This document shows positions 17,824 to 25,546 of a stretch of DNA of 64,000 nt, piece by piece. The notes under the pieces are model-generated. The model had not been told where the DNA came from, made no database searches, and saw nothing but the letters and a program-made list of their open reading frames with translations. A program made the position numbers and the translations under genes. Every line of letters starts with the position of its first letter. Position 1 is the first letter of the stretch. The DNA comes from an uncultured Verrucomicrobiales bacterium (GTDB lineage: Bacteria; Verrucomicrobiota; Verrucomicrobiia; Verrucomicrobiales; Akkermansiaceae): the NCBI GenBank assembly GCA_905478925.1, contig CAJQKQ010000073.1, positions 1 through 64,000 of the forward strand, read 5' to 3'.

Positions 17824-18855
17824 TCAATGCCATAGGTAGGCATAGAATCCGCCAACAGTCAGTAATGCGGGAAACAGTAGCCGGCATACCCGATCCAGCC
17901 AGCGAGCGGTCTCGACCTTGCCCTGCTGTGCGAGACCGGTGGTGATCACAACTTCGATCATCGCCAGAAATACGAGAATCGTTCCGCAGAAAACGAACAC
18001 GTCGAGCCGGGTGAGGTAGGATATTTCGGGGAGTCTCGAACTTAGCGCTACATGGTAGGCGATCATCGTCAGAAACGAGGTCACCGCCACGCCGAGTTGA
18101 CTGCCTCCCTCGGAAGGATTCAGCCAGAAAACTACCCACGACAGCAGAACGATCATCAGCAGGGGGGCGACGACTTTCATCATGTAGTGGTTCGACAAGC
18201 GCTCGGCTGTGAAGCTCAGCGTGAACGAAGGAATACTCCCTACTGTGGGAATGATCATTGGCTCCGAACTCGTATCGTGCCCCACGATCTTCCAGTCGGC
18301 TACGGAGTAGTTCTCGGTAATGAAACTATCGAATTCAGGGTCTTGAATCAGGCTGATCTCATTCACCTCATCTGAACCTGTATACACCACCTGGATACCA
18401 AAAGTTTGGGTGTCGAAGGGGAAATCATGAAGATTCATTGGCTGGGAAAAATCTCCCCACGATTGCTGGCGGTAGGTGGTTTCCCCTTCAGGGGAAATCG
18501 TCACGAACTCTCCTAGGGAGGACCAGAGTCTTTGCCGGTTAACGAAAAGAAGGTTGGGATGCCAGACCTCGCTCAAGAGCTTCTTGATTTCCCCGTCTCC
18601 TCCATGCGCAAGACGCGGGTCCGACCACCGAAACCGCGTGAAAACATTGATTGTGAAATTCTGACTCTCATCACTGATTTCATCGACATCGAGCACGCCG
18701 ATTATACAATGAATCTCGGTGGCGCCTCCACCTTGCGGAATCGGCCTCTTAAATTCACTGGCTCCAACTGTGGCAATGGAAAGCAGAAAGCCAACGAGCA
18801 GCTTCACCATCAGCCTAACGATTTGAGACCCCGACACCTCCATGGCTCCCATCAT
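17824..18855 (-). CDS. prokaryotic pentameric ligand-gated ion channel (Cys-loop receptor homologue, GLIC/ELIC-like)
   Basis: The 343-residue protein has the full plan of a bacterial pLGIC. A signal peptide ends near VGASE (residue 34). The extracellular beta-sandwich (35-222) contains FTINVFTRFRWSDPRL and the Pro-loop LHDFPFDTQTFGI, without the two cysteines of animal receptors, as expected for bacteria. Four membrane helices follow: M1 about 225-245, M2 252-271 (AVTSFLTMIAYHVALSSRLP), M3 282-303 and M4 323-342. Aligned by eye to GLIC, the Glu that forms the cation-selectivity ring just before M2 appears to be Gly, so ion selectivity is open. The ligand is unknown. The first three ATGs (18855, 18852, 18843) and a fourth at residue 16 are possible starts. 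It is 43 bp downstream of a K+-channel-like gene. Confidence 0.9.
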   Translation of the reverse strand: MMGAMEVSGSQIVRLMVKLLVGFLLSIATVGASEFKRPIPQGGGATEIHCIIGVLDVDEISDESQNFTINVFTRFRWSDPRLAHGGDGEIKKLLSEVWHPNLLFVNRQRLWSSLGEFVTISPEGETTYRQQSWGDFSQPMNLHDFPFDTQTFGIQVVYTGSDEVNEISLIQDPEFDSFITENYSVADWKIVGHDTSSEPMIIPTVGSIPSFTLSFTAERLSNHYMMKVVAPLLMIVLLSWVVFWLNPSEGGSQLGVAVTSFLTMIAYHVALSSRLPEISYLTRLDVFVFCGTILVFLAMIEVVITTGLAQQGKVETARWLDRVCRLLFPALLTVGGFYAYLWH

Positions 18856-18898
18856 AACGGGAACAGGAGGTCAGGCAAGTACTTCAAAACCGCAGCCA

Positions 18899-19390
18899 TC
18901 ATTCGTCGCGGTCTGAGTCCATGGACTCACGCAGATGGATATGAGTCAACTTTCCTAACACGGAGAACAGCAAAGCGGCCGAGACCCCAAACATCATCAC
19001 TCCGACCGCAGCCTCGAGCCCGCCCAAGAGGCGCCATTTTTCACTCATCACGATGTCTCCGTAGCCTAGCGCGGCATAGTTCACCGACGAGTGATAGAAT
19101 GCCGTGTGCATGTCACTGAACTCGCCGCACCTGATAAAGCCCACGGCCCATACCGCCATTTGCAACAGATGCCCAACCAGCAAGAGGATGAGAATCACCC
19201 CCATCGCCCACAGGTCGTGATAAAATCCTCTGGCGCTCGAGCGTCGGCGGATCTCCCACGCGAAGAATCGGACACTCAAGCCGACCATCGTGAGTTCAAT
19301 CAGTAGATTGAAGATAATCAGAGCGGTAATCAGGAACAAAAGAATCAAAGCAAGCGAATCATCGCAGAATCCGCTGGGTTTGAAAAGCAA
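18899..19390 (-). CDS. two-TM-pore potassium channel-like protein
   Basis: A 163-residue membrane protein with an ion-channel (Ion_trans_2) pore. TM segments lie about 12-38, 61-86 and 122-146. The pore loop between the last two reads HSSVNYAALGYGDI, with a K+-filter-like LGYGD at 108-112, although the usual Thr before it is Ala. A cytosolic regulatory domain such as RCK is absent; only a short acidic tail remains (RESMDSDRDE). It precedes the pentameric channel gene by 43 bp on the same strand, so the two channels are probably co-expressed. Whether it conducts K+ is inferred from the filter only. Confidence 0.75.
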   Translation of the reverse strand: MLFKPSGFCDDSLALILLFLITALIIFNLLIELTMVGLSVRFFAWEIRRRSSARGFYHDLWAMGVILILLLVGHLLQMAVWAVGFIRCGEFSDMHTAFYHSSVNYAALGYGDIVMSEKWRLLGGLEAAVGVMMFGVSAALLFSVLGKLTHIHLRESMDSDRDE

Positions 19391-19423
19391 GGATCATTGA
19401 ATTCAATCCTCACATCCAGTTGC

Positions 19424-20116
19424 CTACGGATTCTTCTCGTATTTCCGGACCTCTGCACCCGAAATCGTGTAGCTGGTATTGATGTTCGAAGTGCCATCCA
19501 CCAGATAGAGGCTTTTGGTTACCTCCTTGAGCTTCATCACACCTGTCACCGTTACAGCCTCGAACATTCCCTTCGTCGAAAAGGGCGATTTTGCAGTGAT
19601 ATGCACGATCTGATTCGGCGGCGGGGGAGGTGTGTGGATGCAGGCGCCCACCCAGGGCACCAGTAGGAATTCCGTTACCTTTTTCCCTTCATACTCAAGC
19701 GGTAGCACAAAACCAGGAATGGAAATTAGCTGATTGTCCAATTCCTTAACCGTCGCATTCGCCTTCTTCTTGCGCAGCTCGGTAATCTCATGTCGTTTGG
19801 CAAACAGGCCATCCACATCAACTCCCTGCTTCCGGAGTTTGGCATCCGCGTCGCCGGCTTCCTTCCGCATGCCATCTGTAACCCGGCTTCCTCCATCCCG
19901 TTTCTCAAGTGACTGCACCCTTGCGATGATCCCCAGATCCATCAGTTGCTCCTCACTCAGCTCCGCGAACGGATCCTCAAATTCAAACTCCTCCTTGAGA
20001 TCATCCCAGCCCACTTGCTGCGGCTTGGCATCTTCCGCCAAGCATACGATCACCATCGTCGCTCCCGCCAGCACTCCATAGAGAAGGCCGTTCGTTCGAT
20101 TCATAAATTCATTCAT
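19424..20116 (-). CDS. DUF3299 protein, partner of the ABC transporter
   Basis: The protein (230 residues from ATG 20116) starts with a membrane or signal segment (GLLYGVLAGATMVIVCLAE), then a charged linker, and ends in a DUF3299 domain with its clear signature: ISIPGFVLPLE, VTEFLLVPWVGACIHTPPPP and NQIVHI. The start was chosen because ATG 20116 overlaps the permease stop codon as ATGA, which implies translational coupling. In Pseudomonas aeruginosa the DUF3299 protein PA4066 is encoded with an ABC ATPase and permease (PA4064-PA4065) in a zinc-responsive operon, and the gene order here is the same. A periplasmic accessory function in metal transport is therefore likely but unproven. Confidence 0.85.
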   Translation of the reverse strand: MNEFMNRTNGLLYGVLAGATMVIVCLAEDAKPQQVGWDDLKEEFEFEDPFAELSEEQLMDLGIIARVQSLEKRDGGSRVTDGMRKEAGDADAKLRKQGVDVDGLFAKRHEITELRKKKANATVKELDNQLISIPGFVLPLEYEGKKVTEFLLVPWVGACIHTPPPPPNQIVHITAKSPFSTKGMFEAVTVTGVMKLKEVTKSLYLVDGTSNINTSYTISGAEVRKYEKNP

Positions 20117-21447
20117 ACTCTTACTGTTAAACCATCGGATAATGAACGTCGGTAACAAAGCCAGGCTGGAACCAATCCCACCAACAGTCCGACGAGCATC
20201 ACCAGCCCTATCAATATCAGTTCCCAGGAGGAAAGCATTCCAAAACCGAGCTGCAGACCGGTTTTCTCTAGGACAACTGGCCGGGCAACGAGGAGCATGC
20301 CGTAGAGCAGCGCGATTCCCGCTGCAATGGAAGCGGTCGTTAGCAAGATAGACTCAACGACAATCAACGAAAGAATGTGAACCGGTCGCGCACCAACCGA
20401 GCGCAGGATCGCCATTTCCCGGCGCCGTTCGTTCAGACTGGCAAGCAGGGAGCTCAGCATCCCAGCTAGCGATACACCCAATACAAACAACGAAATCACC
20501 AACAAGGTGGTCTCAACAACCCCAACCACTTGCCACAATTCCTGCAACGCAACTCCCGGCATGACGGCACTGAGAGCCTCGCCTTTGTAAGTATTGATCG
20601 AGCGTTGAAGAAAAACCGCGTCCACTCGTGAGTGCATACCGACGAGAAACGCCGTGATCGTCTCGGGCTCCAGAGAGTTCGGATCCTCTCCGGCGAGAGT
20701 CGACTCGATCGCCGCCAGTCGATCCATACCGGTTTCATGATCGCCGTGATCATGAGCCGGGTGATTGCAATTCGAATGATCATGGCCGTCGTGATCACCG
20801 GAACCATCCCAGCCAACATGAACCGCTTCAATACCTTCCAAGGACACATGCACTGCGCGATCTACCGGAGTTCCAGTCGCTTTGAGAACACCAACCACAC
20901 GAAACGGCTTGTCCGTATGCTCTACAAAACTCACATCGCCTGATCCGTGTGCCAATACGATCTCATCACTGATCTGGTAACCCAGCTTGCGTGCGACCTC
21001 TGCCCCAAGCACCGCATCGTAGGTATCCGCGAAGCGAACACCCTCAGCCATCTCGAGCGCTTGTTTCCTCCCATACCTGTAATGATCGAAATATTCAGCA
21101 CTCGTCCCCAGCACCCGGTAGCCCTTGTGCGAATCCCCAAGGCTCAACGGAATCGTCCAGGCAACTTGAGGATTCTTCGAAATCTTTTCATACGTCTCCC
21201 ACGAAATGTTCTGCGTCGCATTCCCGATCCGGAACACACTTGAAAGCAGCAGGGAGACATCACCGGTGCGCGCGCCGACGATCAGATCCGTTCCCGAGAT
21301 CGTATTCGTAAAGCCTTCTCGCGCCTCACTCCGCATCCGTTCCACGCCCAGCAGAAGCGCCACCCCGAGCGAAAGTGATATCACCGTCAGGGCCACGGTG
21401 AACCCACGGTGCCTGATCGATTTCCAGCTCAAGCCCAGTGTCATCAT
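20113..21447 (-). CDS. FtsX/MacB-type ABC transporter permease with His-rich loop
   Basis: The 444-residue permease has one N-terminal helix (FTVALTVISLSLGVALLLGV), a large periplasmic domain and three C-terminal helices carrying the FtsX-type signature ASLNERRREMAILRSVGA. Within the periplasmic domain, residues 213-240 hold seven histidines plus aspartates and a cysteine (GDHDGHDHSNCNHP and AHDHGDHETG), a likely Zn or other transition-metal binding loop. The gene overlaps the ATPase gene upstream (ATGA) and the DUF3299 gene downstream (ATGA). Such mechanotransmission-type permeases usually do not move the substrate through the membrane themselves but drive periplasmic processes. The His loop supports a metal-related role. 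Confidence 0.88.
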   Translation of the reverse strand: MMTLGLSWKSIRHRGFTVALTVISLSLGVALLLGVERMRSEAREGFTNTISGTDLIVGARTGDVSLLLSSVFRIGNATQNISWETYEKISKNPQVAWTIPLSLGDSHKGYRVLGTSAEYFDHYRYGRKQALEMAEGVRFADTYDAVLGAEVARKLGYQISDEIVLAHGSGDVSFVEHTDKPFRVVGVLKATGTPVDRAVHVSLEGIEAVHVGWDGSGDHDGHDHSNCNHPAHDHGDHETGMDRLAAIESTLAGEDPNSLEPETITAFLVGMHSRVDAVFLQRSINTYKGEALSAVMPGVALQELWQVVGVVETTLLVISLFVLGVSLAGMLSSLLASLNERRREMAILRSVGARPVHILSLIVVESILLTTASIAAGIALLYGMLLVARPVVLEKTGLQLGFGMLSSWELILIGLVMLVGLLVGLVPAWLCYRRSLSDGLTVRV

Positions 21448-22142
21448 GGATGTCCTCCTTCCAAGCGAAAGCTTTGATCAAACAACCCCGCCAGGCGCGA
21501 ATCATGACTCACGAAGACCAGGGTCGATCCTGCCGTCTTGCATTCATCAAAGAGCAGTTTTACGAATCCCTCGCTGTGACCCTCGTCCAGGGCGGATGTC
21601 GGTTCATCGGCCAGGATTAGTTCCGGACTGCCGATCAGCGCCCGCGCCGCCGCAACCCGCTGTTGCTGACCGACACTGAGCTTGGTGACCTTTCTCTCCG
21701 CCAGTTTCCCCATCCCGAGATGTTCCAGCAAGCGCCTCGCCTCCTTGTCGGGATCAGAAACTCGCTTTCTGCGACGTTTCGAAAACCTCAGAGGGAGTGT
21801 CACGTTCTCGATCACCGACAAGTAGGGGATCAGATTGAACATCTGAAAGATGTAGCCGATGTGATCCGCGCGAAACCGATCCCGCTCCGCTCCGCCCATG
21901 TCGTCAAACCGTTTCCCGAGAACCGTCACCCCGCCTTTTTGCGGAGCCAGTACTCCTGACAACAAACCTAATAGGGTGCTCTTGCCACTCCCACTGGCTC
22001 CTTCGATGAACCACCGATCTCCCGACCTTACCTGCAGATCATTGATCACCAAATCAGGCGACATCACGTCACTCCATGCGTAGCGTAGCGAATCGAGAAC
22101 GATTGCTGGCACTGCGTCGACGTTGGATGATGGTTCGTTCAT
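21444..22142 (-). CDS. ABC transporter ATP-binding protein (LolD/MacB-type)
   Basis: The protein of 232 residues (start MNEPSSN at 22142) is an ABC ATPase of the LolD/FtsE/MacB branch. The Walker A is GASGSGKST, the Q-loop lies in YIFQMFNLIPYLS, the signature is LSVGQQQRVA, and Walker B with its glutamate is LILADEP. It powers the permease whose start codon overlaps its stop as ATGA. An in-frame ATG at 22211 exists, but its 23 extra residues are not expected for the family. No Zur-box-like palindrome was visible by eye in the upstream gap. Confidence 0.88.
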   Translation of the reverse strand: MNEPSSNVDAVPAIVLDSLRYAWSDVMSPDLVINDLQVRSGDRWFIEGASGSGKSTLLGLLSGVLAPQKGGVTVLGKRFDDMGGAERDRFRADHIGYIFQMFNLIPYLSVIENVTLPLRFSKRRRKRVSDPDKEARRLLEHLGMGKLAERKVTKLSVGQQQRVAAARALIGSPELILADEPTSALDEGHSEGFVKLLFDECKTAGSTLVFVSHDSRLAGLFDQSFRLEGGHP

Positions 22143-22329
22143 CGTTAAGAGTTGATTATGGAGTAGGGGATCCGTTGCTGCAAGAGCCGGTAACGACCCG
22201 GGAATGCTCATTTGATGCCATTGCCCGGCTCAATTGTTCCCCCTGTCCGCTCGACCGAGAAACCGCCGCCCCCAACCAACAAGGCATGCCTGTGCAACTC
22301 CATTCCAAACAAGTAAGAAGCTCGCCAAC

Positions 22330-22440
22330 TGCTAGGAATTTGCTTTTTGAGCGGCGACCCTAAGTGCGCCGTTGAGAGGGGAGAAAGGGGGGCGAATGGT
22401 CTTCGTAATCCGCCCTGAGGCGTCGCGAACGGTCTTGCTG
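22330..22440. repeat. dispersed repeat, copy A
   Basis: This copy begins TGCTAGGAATTTGCTTTTTG and continues with a GCGCCGTTGAGAGGGGAGAAA-like G-rich stretch. Related copies lie at 25274, 25408 and 35980. Similarity with the copy at 35980 extends about 100 bp. The whole gap 22143-22554 holds this repeat, a hairpin near its right end and no gene. Confidence 0.6.
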
Positions 22441-22511
22441 TAGACTGAGCCAGGATACGGCGGTTAGGATCAAGGGCGGGGCAGCAGTGGAAGGAGAGCC
22501 ATAATGGCGCG

Positions 22512-22539
22512 AGTCCTCAGCTCGGATTCTCTGAGGACT
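22512..22539 (-). terminator. hairpin downstream of the repeat-rich DUF6515-like gene
   Basis: A perfect 9-bp stem (AGTCCTCAG/CTGAGGACT) with a 10-base loop lies 16 bp past the stop codon. It has no T-run, so it is only a possible terminator. Confidence 0.35.
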
Positions 22540-22554
22540 TCGCGGGCAGGGGAA

Positions 22555-23865
22555 TCAACCTTTCGGGGCGGCGCTTACCATGTAGACCACGTCATCGCCA
22601 CTGTAAAAAGGCTTGTACCAAGTGTCGGAATAGACGAAGTAGGTGTCGGTTCCGACTTTCTTTTCCTCGGCATCCTCGGGAAGCATCGTCACGGTGGCTC
22701 CTATGGGTGGCTCGACGACCCGGAAGTTTTCCTCGGGATACTCATCCGGGAGCTCTCCGGGTTCGACGTCCGCGTAGGCTTCGTCCTCTGGGTATTCAAG
22801 GGCGTCCTTTCGGTCTGCGTCAGAGATGTTCTTGGCGGCCTCGGCAGCTGCCTGTTGTTCCGCCAAACGCTGTTCCTCGGTCGGTGCCGAGGCGGGATCC
22901 TCAGTTTCTTCGTAGAAGGATCCGTTCGCGTAGTAATAGTTATTGGTGACGTTGTTGCTATCGGTGGTGGTGTTGGAAGCCGGTTGCTGCACGGTGACCA
23001 TTTCATAAGTTGGTGGAGGTGAGGAAACCACCACTCCGGCGGGAGCAGCAACAACAACATAGGTGGATCCATTGCGCTGATAGTAGGCGCCATCCGCGTA
23101 GTAATAGGTGACTCCACCATAGTAGACTGTCGTGTAGACGCGCGGTTGGGAGACGTAATGGACGCCAAGAGCCAGGGCACCACCAATGGCACGCCACTTC
23201 CAATAGTCATTCCAGTGATCATACCGGTTGTGGTAGTAGTTGTGATGGCTGTGGTGGACATGTCTGCCCTTCCACGCGGTGTGTCGGCTGCCGGTTCGAT
23301 AGCCAGCACGGTAGGCATTGCGGTTGCTTGGGGTGCCGGGTCTGGTCGTAGGATTACCGGGGCGCCTCGCAGGATTACCGGGACGTGTGGTAGGATTACC
23401 GGGGCGTGTCGTTGGATTACCAGGGCGTGTCGTTGGATTGCCGGGGCGCGACGTAGGATTGCCGGGGCGTGTCGTTGGATTGCCGGGACGCGTCGTTGGA
23501 TTGCCGGGGCGTGTTGTTGGATTGCTGGGGCGCGTCGTGGGGCGTTTCGCAGGAGTGCTGGGGCGCGTCGTGGGGCGTTTCGCAGGAGTACTGGGGCGCG
23601 TTGTGGGACGTTTCGCAGGAGTGCTGGGGCGCGTCGTAGGTCTACTGCTCGGACGCGAAGTCGTTCTTTTGGGAGCCGAGCGACTGGATTGCCGGACGCT
23701 TCCACCGCCACGACTGCTGGCTCCCGAAGAGCGGCCGCCGCCGCCTCCGCCGCCCCTTCGCGCCATGACATCCTCTGCGGTGAGGGCGAAGATGACACAT
23801 ATGGCGGTCAAACTGACACCGCCACGAAGGCGGAACGAAGTGAAAAAATGAATCAGTAATTTCAT
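22555..23865 (-). CDS. secreted repeat-rich protein with DUF6515-like domain
   Basis: A 436-residue exported protein of extreme composition. After a signal-like N-terminus come a Gly/Arg/Ser stretch (RRGGGGGGGRSSG), a basic proline-rich tandem-repeat region (residues 76-180; 11-residue units of PTTRPSTPAKR, then 7-residue units of PTTRPGN), a His/Tyr-rich segment (HVHHSHHNYYHNRYDHW), a short membrane or buried segment, and a domain with GVTYYYADGAYYQRNGSTY and VVVAAPAGVVVSSPP, which I associate with DUF6515. The C-terminus is acidic and ends in TYFVYSDTWYKPFYSGDDV, likely a second copy of the small beta motif. The basic repeats may span or bind the cell envelope or polyanions. Function is not known. 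Confidence 0.75.
   Translation of the reverse strand: MKLLIHFFTSFRLRGGVSLTAICVIFALTAEDVMARRGGGGGGGRSSGASSRGGGSVRQSSRSAPKRTTSRPSSRPTTRPSTPAKRPTTRPSTPAKRPTTRPSTPAKRPTTRPSNPTTRPGNPTTRPGNPTTRPGNPTSRPGNPTTRPGNPTTRPGNPTTRPGNPARRPGNPTTRPGTPSNRNAYRAGYRTGSRHTAWKGRHVHHSHHNYYHNRYDHWNDYWKWRAIGGALALGVHYVSQPRVYTTVYYGGVTYYYADGAYYQRNGSTYVVVAAPAGVVVSSPPPTYEMVTVQQPASNTTTDSNNVTNNYYYANGSFYEETEDPASAPTEEQRLAEQQAAAEAAKNISDADRKDALEYPEDEAYADVEPGELPDEYPEENFRVVEPPIGATVTMLPEDAEEKKVGTDTYFVYSDTWYKPFYSGDDVVYMVSAAPKG
23326..23640 (-). repeat. coding tandem repeats (33-bp and 21-bp units)
   Basis: Three 33-bp units (PTTRPSTPAKR) are followed by about ten 21-bp units (PTTRPGN and variants). The units are nearly identical in DNA, so unit number is likely to vary between strains by slippage or recombination. 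Confidence 0.9.
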
Positions 23866-23883
23866 GGTTTTAGGTAGGTTGAA

Positions 23884-24678
23884 TTATTTGGGAGCGACCA
23901 CGGGTGCGAGGTCGAGGAGGTCGATAGTGACAACGCCTTTGGGGGTGGTGGCCGGCTTGAAGACATCCGCCGGAAGCGGCTCCTTCAGCTTTACGCCTGT
24001 GAGGGTGGCGGTATAATGAGGTGCCCCCACGTCGTTCTTGTATACAATGACGAGTTTGCGCGGAACCGGTCGCGCTCCGTCCTCGATCCAGAGCTGCCAA
24101 TCGATAGCCTCCTGACTAAAAGCGAGATGATGACAAGGCACGTCATTGACGTTGGACATTCCCACATAGCTGGCTCTCTCCACTCCATCAGTAAGTGCTT
24201 CGTAAGGGTTTTCGAAAAGAAAATCGGAGAGAGGGATCGAAATCTCATAGTGATCCATGAGGTGATCAAGAGCAGGGCCGATCTTGTCGGGAACCGGCAC
24301 TTGAACTCGGATCATATCGTCGAGGTCTAGAACGGTCACTGTCTTTCCGTCGTACCACATCGTCCGCTCTTCCGTATCGCTCTTAAAGTATGACCGCAGA
24401 CCATTGGGGCGTTGGCCGAGAAGTTTCAGGTTTGCGGCACGCTGGACTAGCATGCCGGAGTCGAGCACTTCATCAAAAAGAATGTCCGCCTCCAAGGCGA
24501 AGGTCTCGGCTTTTGCCAAATGATCACTCATTTTCTTGAGCAGCTTGTCCACCTTCTCGGGCAAAGGATTGGCTTTTTCCTGTGCATGGGCGGAAAAAGC
24601 CGTGGCTCCAAAAGCTAGGGCAAGCAGAAGAGTGGGAATCCGGCTCGGGCCGGAACGGGTTGCAGGTCGATTTTTCAT
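23884..24678 (-). CDS. DUF2092 family exported protein
   Basis: The 264-residue protein starts MKNRPATRSG with a signal peptide (LLLALAFGATAFSAHAQ). The mature part follows the DUF2092 pattern: LLKKMSDHLAKAETFALEAD, then RRSYF-like LRSYFKSD, MWYDGKTVTVLD, and CHHLAFSQEAIDWQLWIEDG with PVPRKLVIVYK. The fold is likely the LolA/LolB-like half-barrel, which suggests binding of a lipid or a lipoprotein in the periplasm, but no role is established. It lies 18 bp upstream of the DUF6515-like gene on the same strand, so the two are probably one operon; the pairing of these two families may be meaningful. Confidence 0.8.
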   Translation of the reverse strand: MKNRPATRSGPSRIPTLLLALAFGATAFSAHAQEKANPLPEKVDKLLKKMSDHLAKAETFALEADILFDEVLDSGMLVQRAANLKLLGQRPNGLRSYFKSDTEERTMWYDGKTVTVLDLDDMIRVQVPVPDKIGPALDHLMDHYEISIPLSDFLFENPYEALTDGVERASYVGMSNVNDVPCHHLAFSQEAIDWQLWIEDGARPVPRKLVIVYKNDVGAPHYTATLTGVKLKEPLPADVFKPATTPKGVVTIDLLDLAPVVAPK

Positions 24679-24809
24679 AGGAGGGGTCAATCAGTAGAAT
24701 TAGTCAATTTTCAATCGGAGAGTTGGTATGAGAGTCTGTTGGGCTAGATCAAACCGTTGCGGGGAGCCTCTGCCCGAACGTGGGCAAGGGCACACCGCGG
24801 ACGAGGACC

Positions 24810-25256
24810 TTAATTCAGAGAGATCATCAATTTGGCGGCTCCCGTGGAACTTGCGAGACCATAGGTTTTTGCGTCGATGTAAATGACGACACCTTTGCTA
24901 TTGGTTAGCTTGGATCGTTGGCTCCCCCTGATGATCGTGAAGCCACTACTCACCTGCGTGTAGGTGCCAGGAAAGTCCGAAAGGGCATTGAGGTGGTAGA
25001 CCTCACCGGTCGCGGAAACCTTTTGTGCTCCCGTGCCTCCGGCACCGACGGCTGAGGCAGAGAAAGAATGCTCCCTACCCATGTAGTTGAGTGTGCCTTT
25101 GCCACCTTTGGCGGAGGCCCAGTAGGCGGCTGAGCCACCTTCAAATCTCAGGGTGGCGGAGGGAGGTCCTGTCGGAGCGTTCTTATCTTTCTTTTTGGAG
25201 GTGGCACAGGAGGTGAAGGCGAGAGCGACGATGGAGACAAGGATAATAGATTTCAT
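24810..25256 (-). CDS. small lipoprotein of unknown function
   Basis: A 148-residue lipoprotein: the signal MKSIILVSIVALAFTSC ends in a good lipobox (FTSC). The mature domain is Gly-rich and probably all beta (GGKGTLNYMGREHSFSASAV, VSATGEVYHLNALSDFPGTY, SKGVVIYIDAKTYGLASS). The pattern resembles the EipA/DUF1134-like envelope proteins, but I am not sure of that. One copy of the dispersed repeat starts about 18 bp upstream of its start codon. It may be co-transcribed with the DUF2092 gene, 130 bp downstream. Confidence 0.65.
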   Translation of the reverse strand: MKSIILVSIVALAFTSCATSKKKDKNAPTGPPSATLRFEGGSAAYWASAKGGKGTLNYMGREHSFSASAVGAGGTGAQKVSATGEVYHLNALSDFPGTYTQVSSGFTIIRGSQRSKLTNSKGVVIYIDAKTYGLASSTGAAKLMISLN

Positions 25257-25273
25257 GGAAGTATATTGCTAAT

Positions 25274-25330
25274 TGCTTGGGATTTGCTTTTTGGATGGCG
25301 TCTTTGATGGCACCGTTGTGAGGGGGGGGC
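25274..25330. repeat. dispersed repeat, copy B
   Basis: Begins TGCTTGGGATTTGCTTTTTG and continues GGCACCGTTG and a run of G. It lies in the 5' leader of the lipoprotein gene at 24810-25256 and so could act in its expression. Confidence 0.55.
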
Positions 25331-25407
25331 ATAGATTGGGGGGATATGGACTACATTAGTACTACAGTGACGAGTGAGCAGTGGTCAGGCAAGGGAAAAA
25401 CATAAAA

Positions 25408-25456
25408 CGCTAGAATTTTCCTTTTTGGGTGGCGTCCTTGAGAGGGAGAAAATGGG
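25408..25456. repeat. dispersed repeat, copy C
   Basis: Begins CGCTAGAATTTTCCTTTTTG, then GGTGGCGTCC and GAGAGGGAGAAAATGGG. It lies 78 bp past copy B in the same orientation. The gap 25257-25546 holds copies B and C and no gene. Confidence 0.5.
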
Positions 25457-25546
25457 TATTCTTGAGGATCCGGGCTTTAGCGATAGGTTGCGGGGAAGGT
25501 GGTGGCGATGGGTTTGACTGATGGTATTCCAAATGCATCGTTAGAT

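Noticed and set aside
22143-22329. Zur-box search upstream of the ABC operon
   Set aside because: No AT-rich palindrome of the Zur type could be seen by eye; absence by eye does not exclude one.
23326-23640. Regular repeats that could suggest a CRISPR array
   Set aside because: The units are directly adjacent with no unique spacers and encode protein repeats.
23146-23859. Plus-strand frames with GLPGRVV-type repeats
   Set aside because: They are the reverse reading of the coding tandem repeats of the minus-strand exported protein, not a collagen-like protein.
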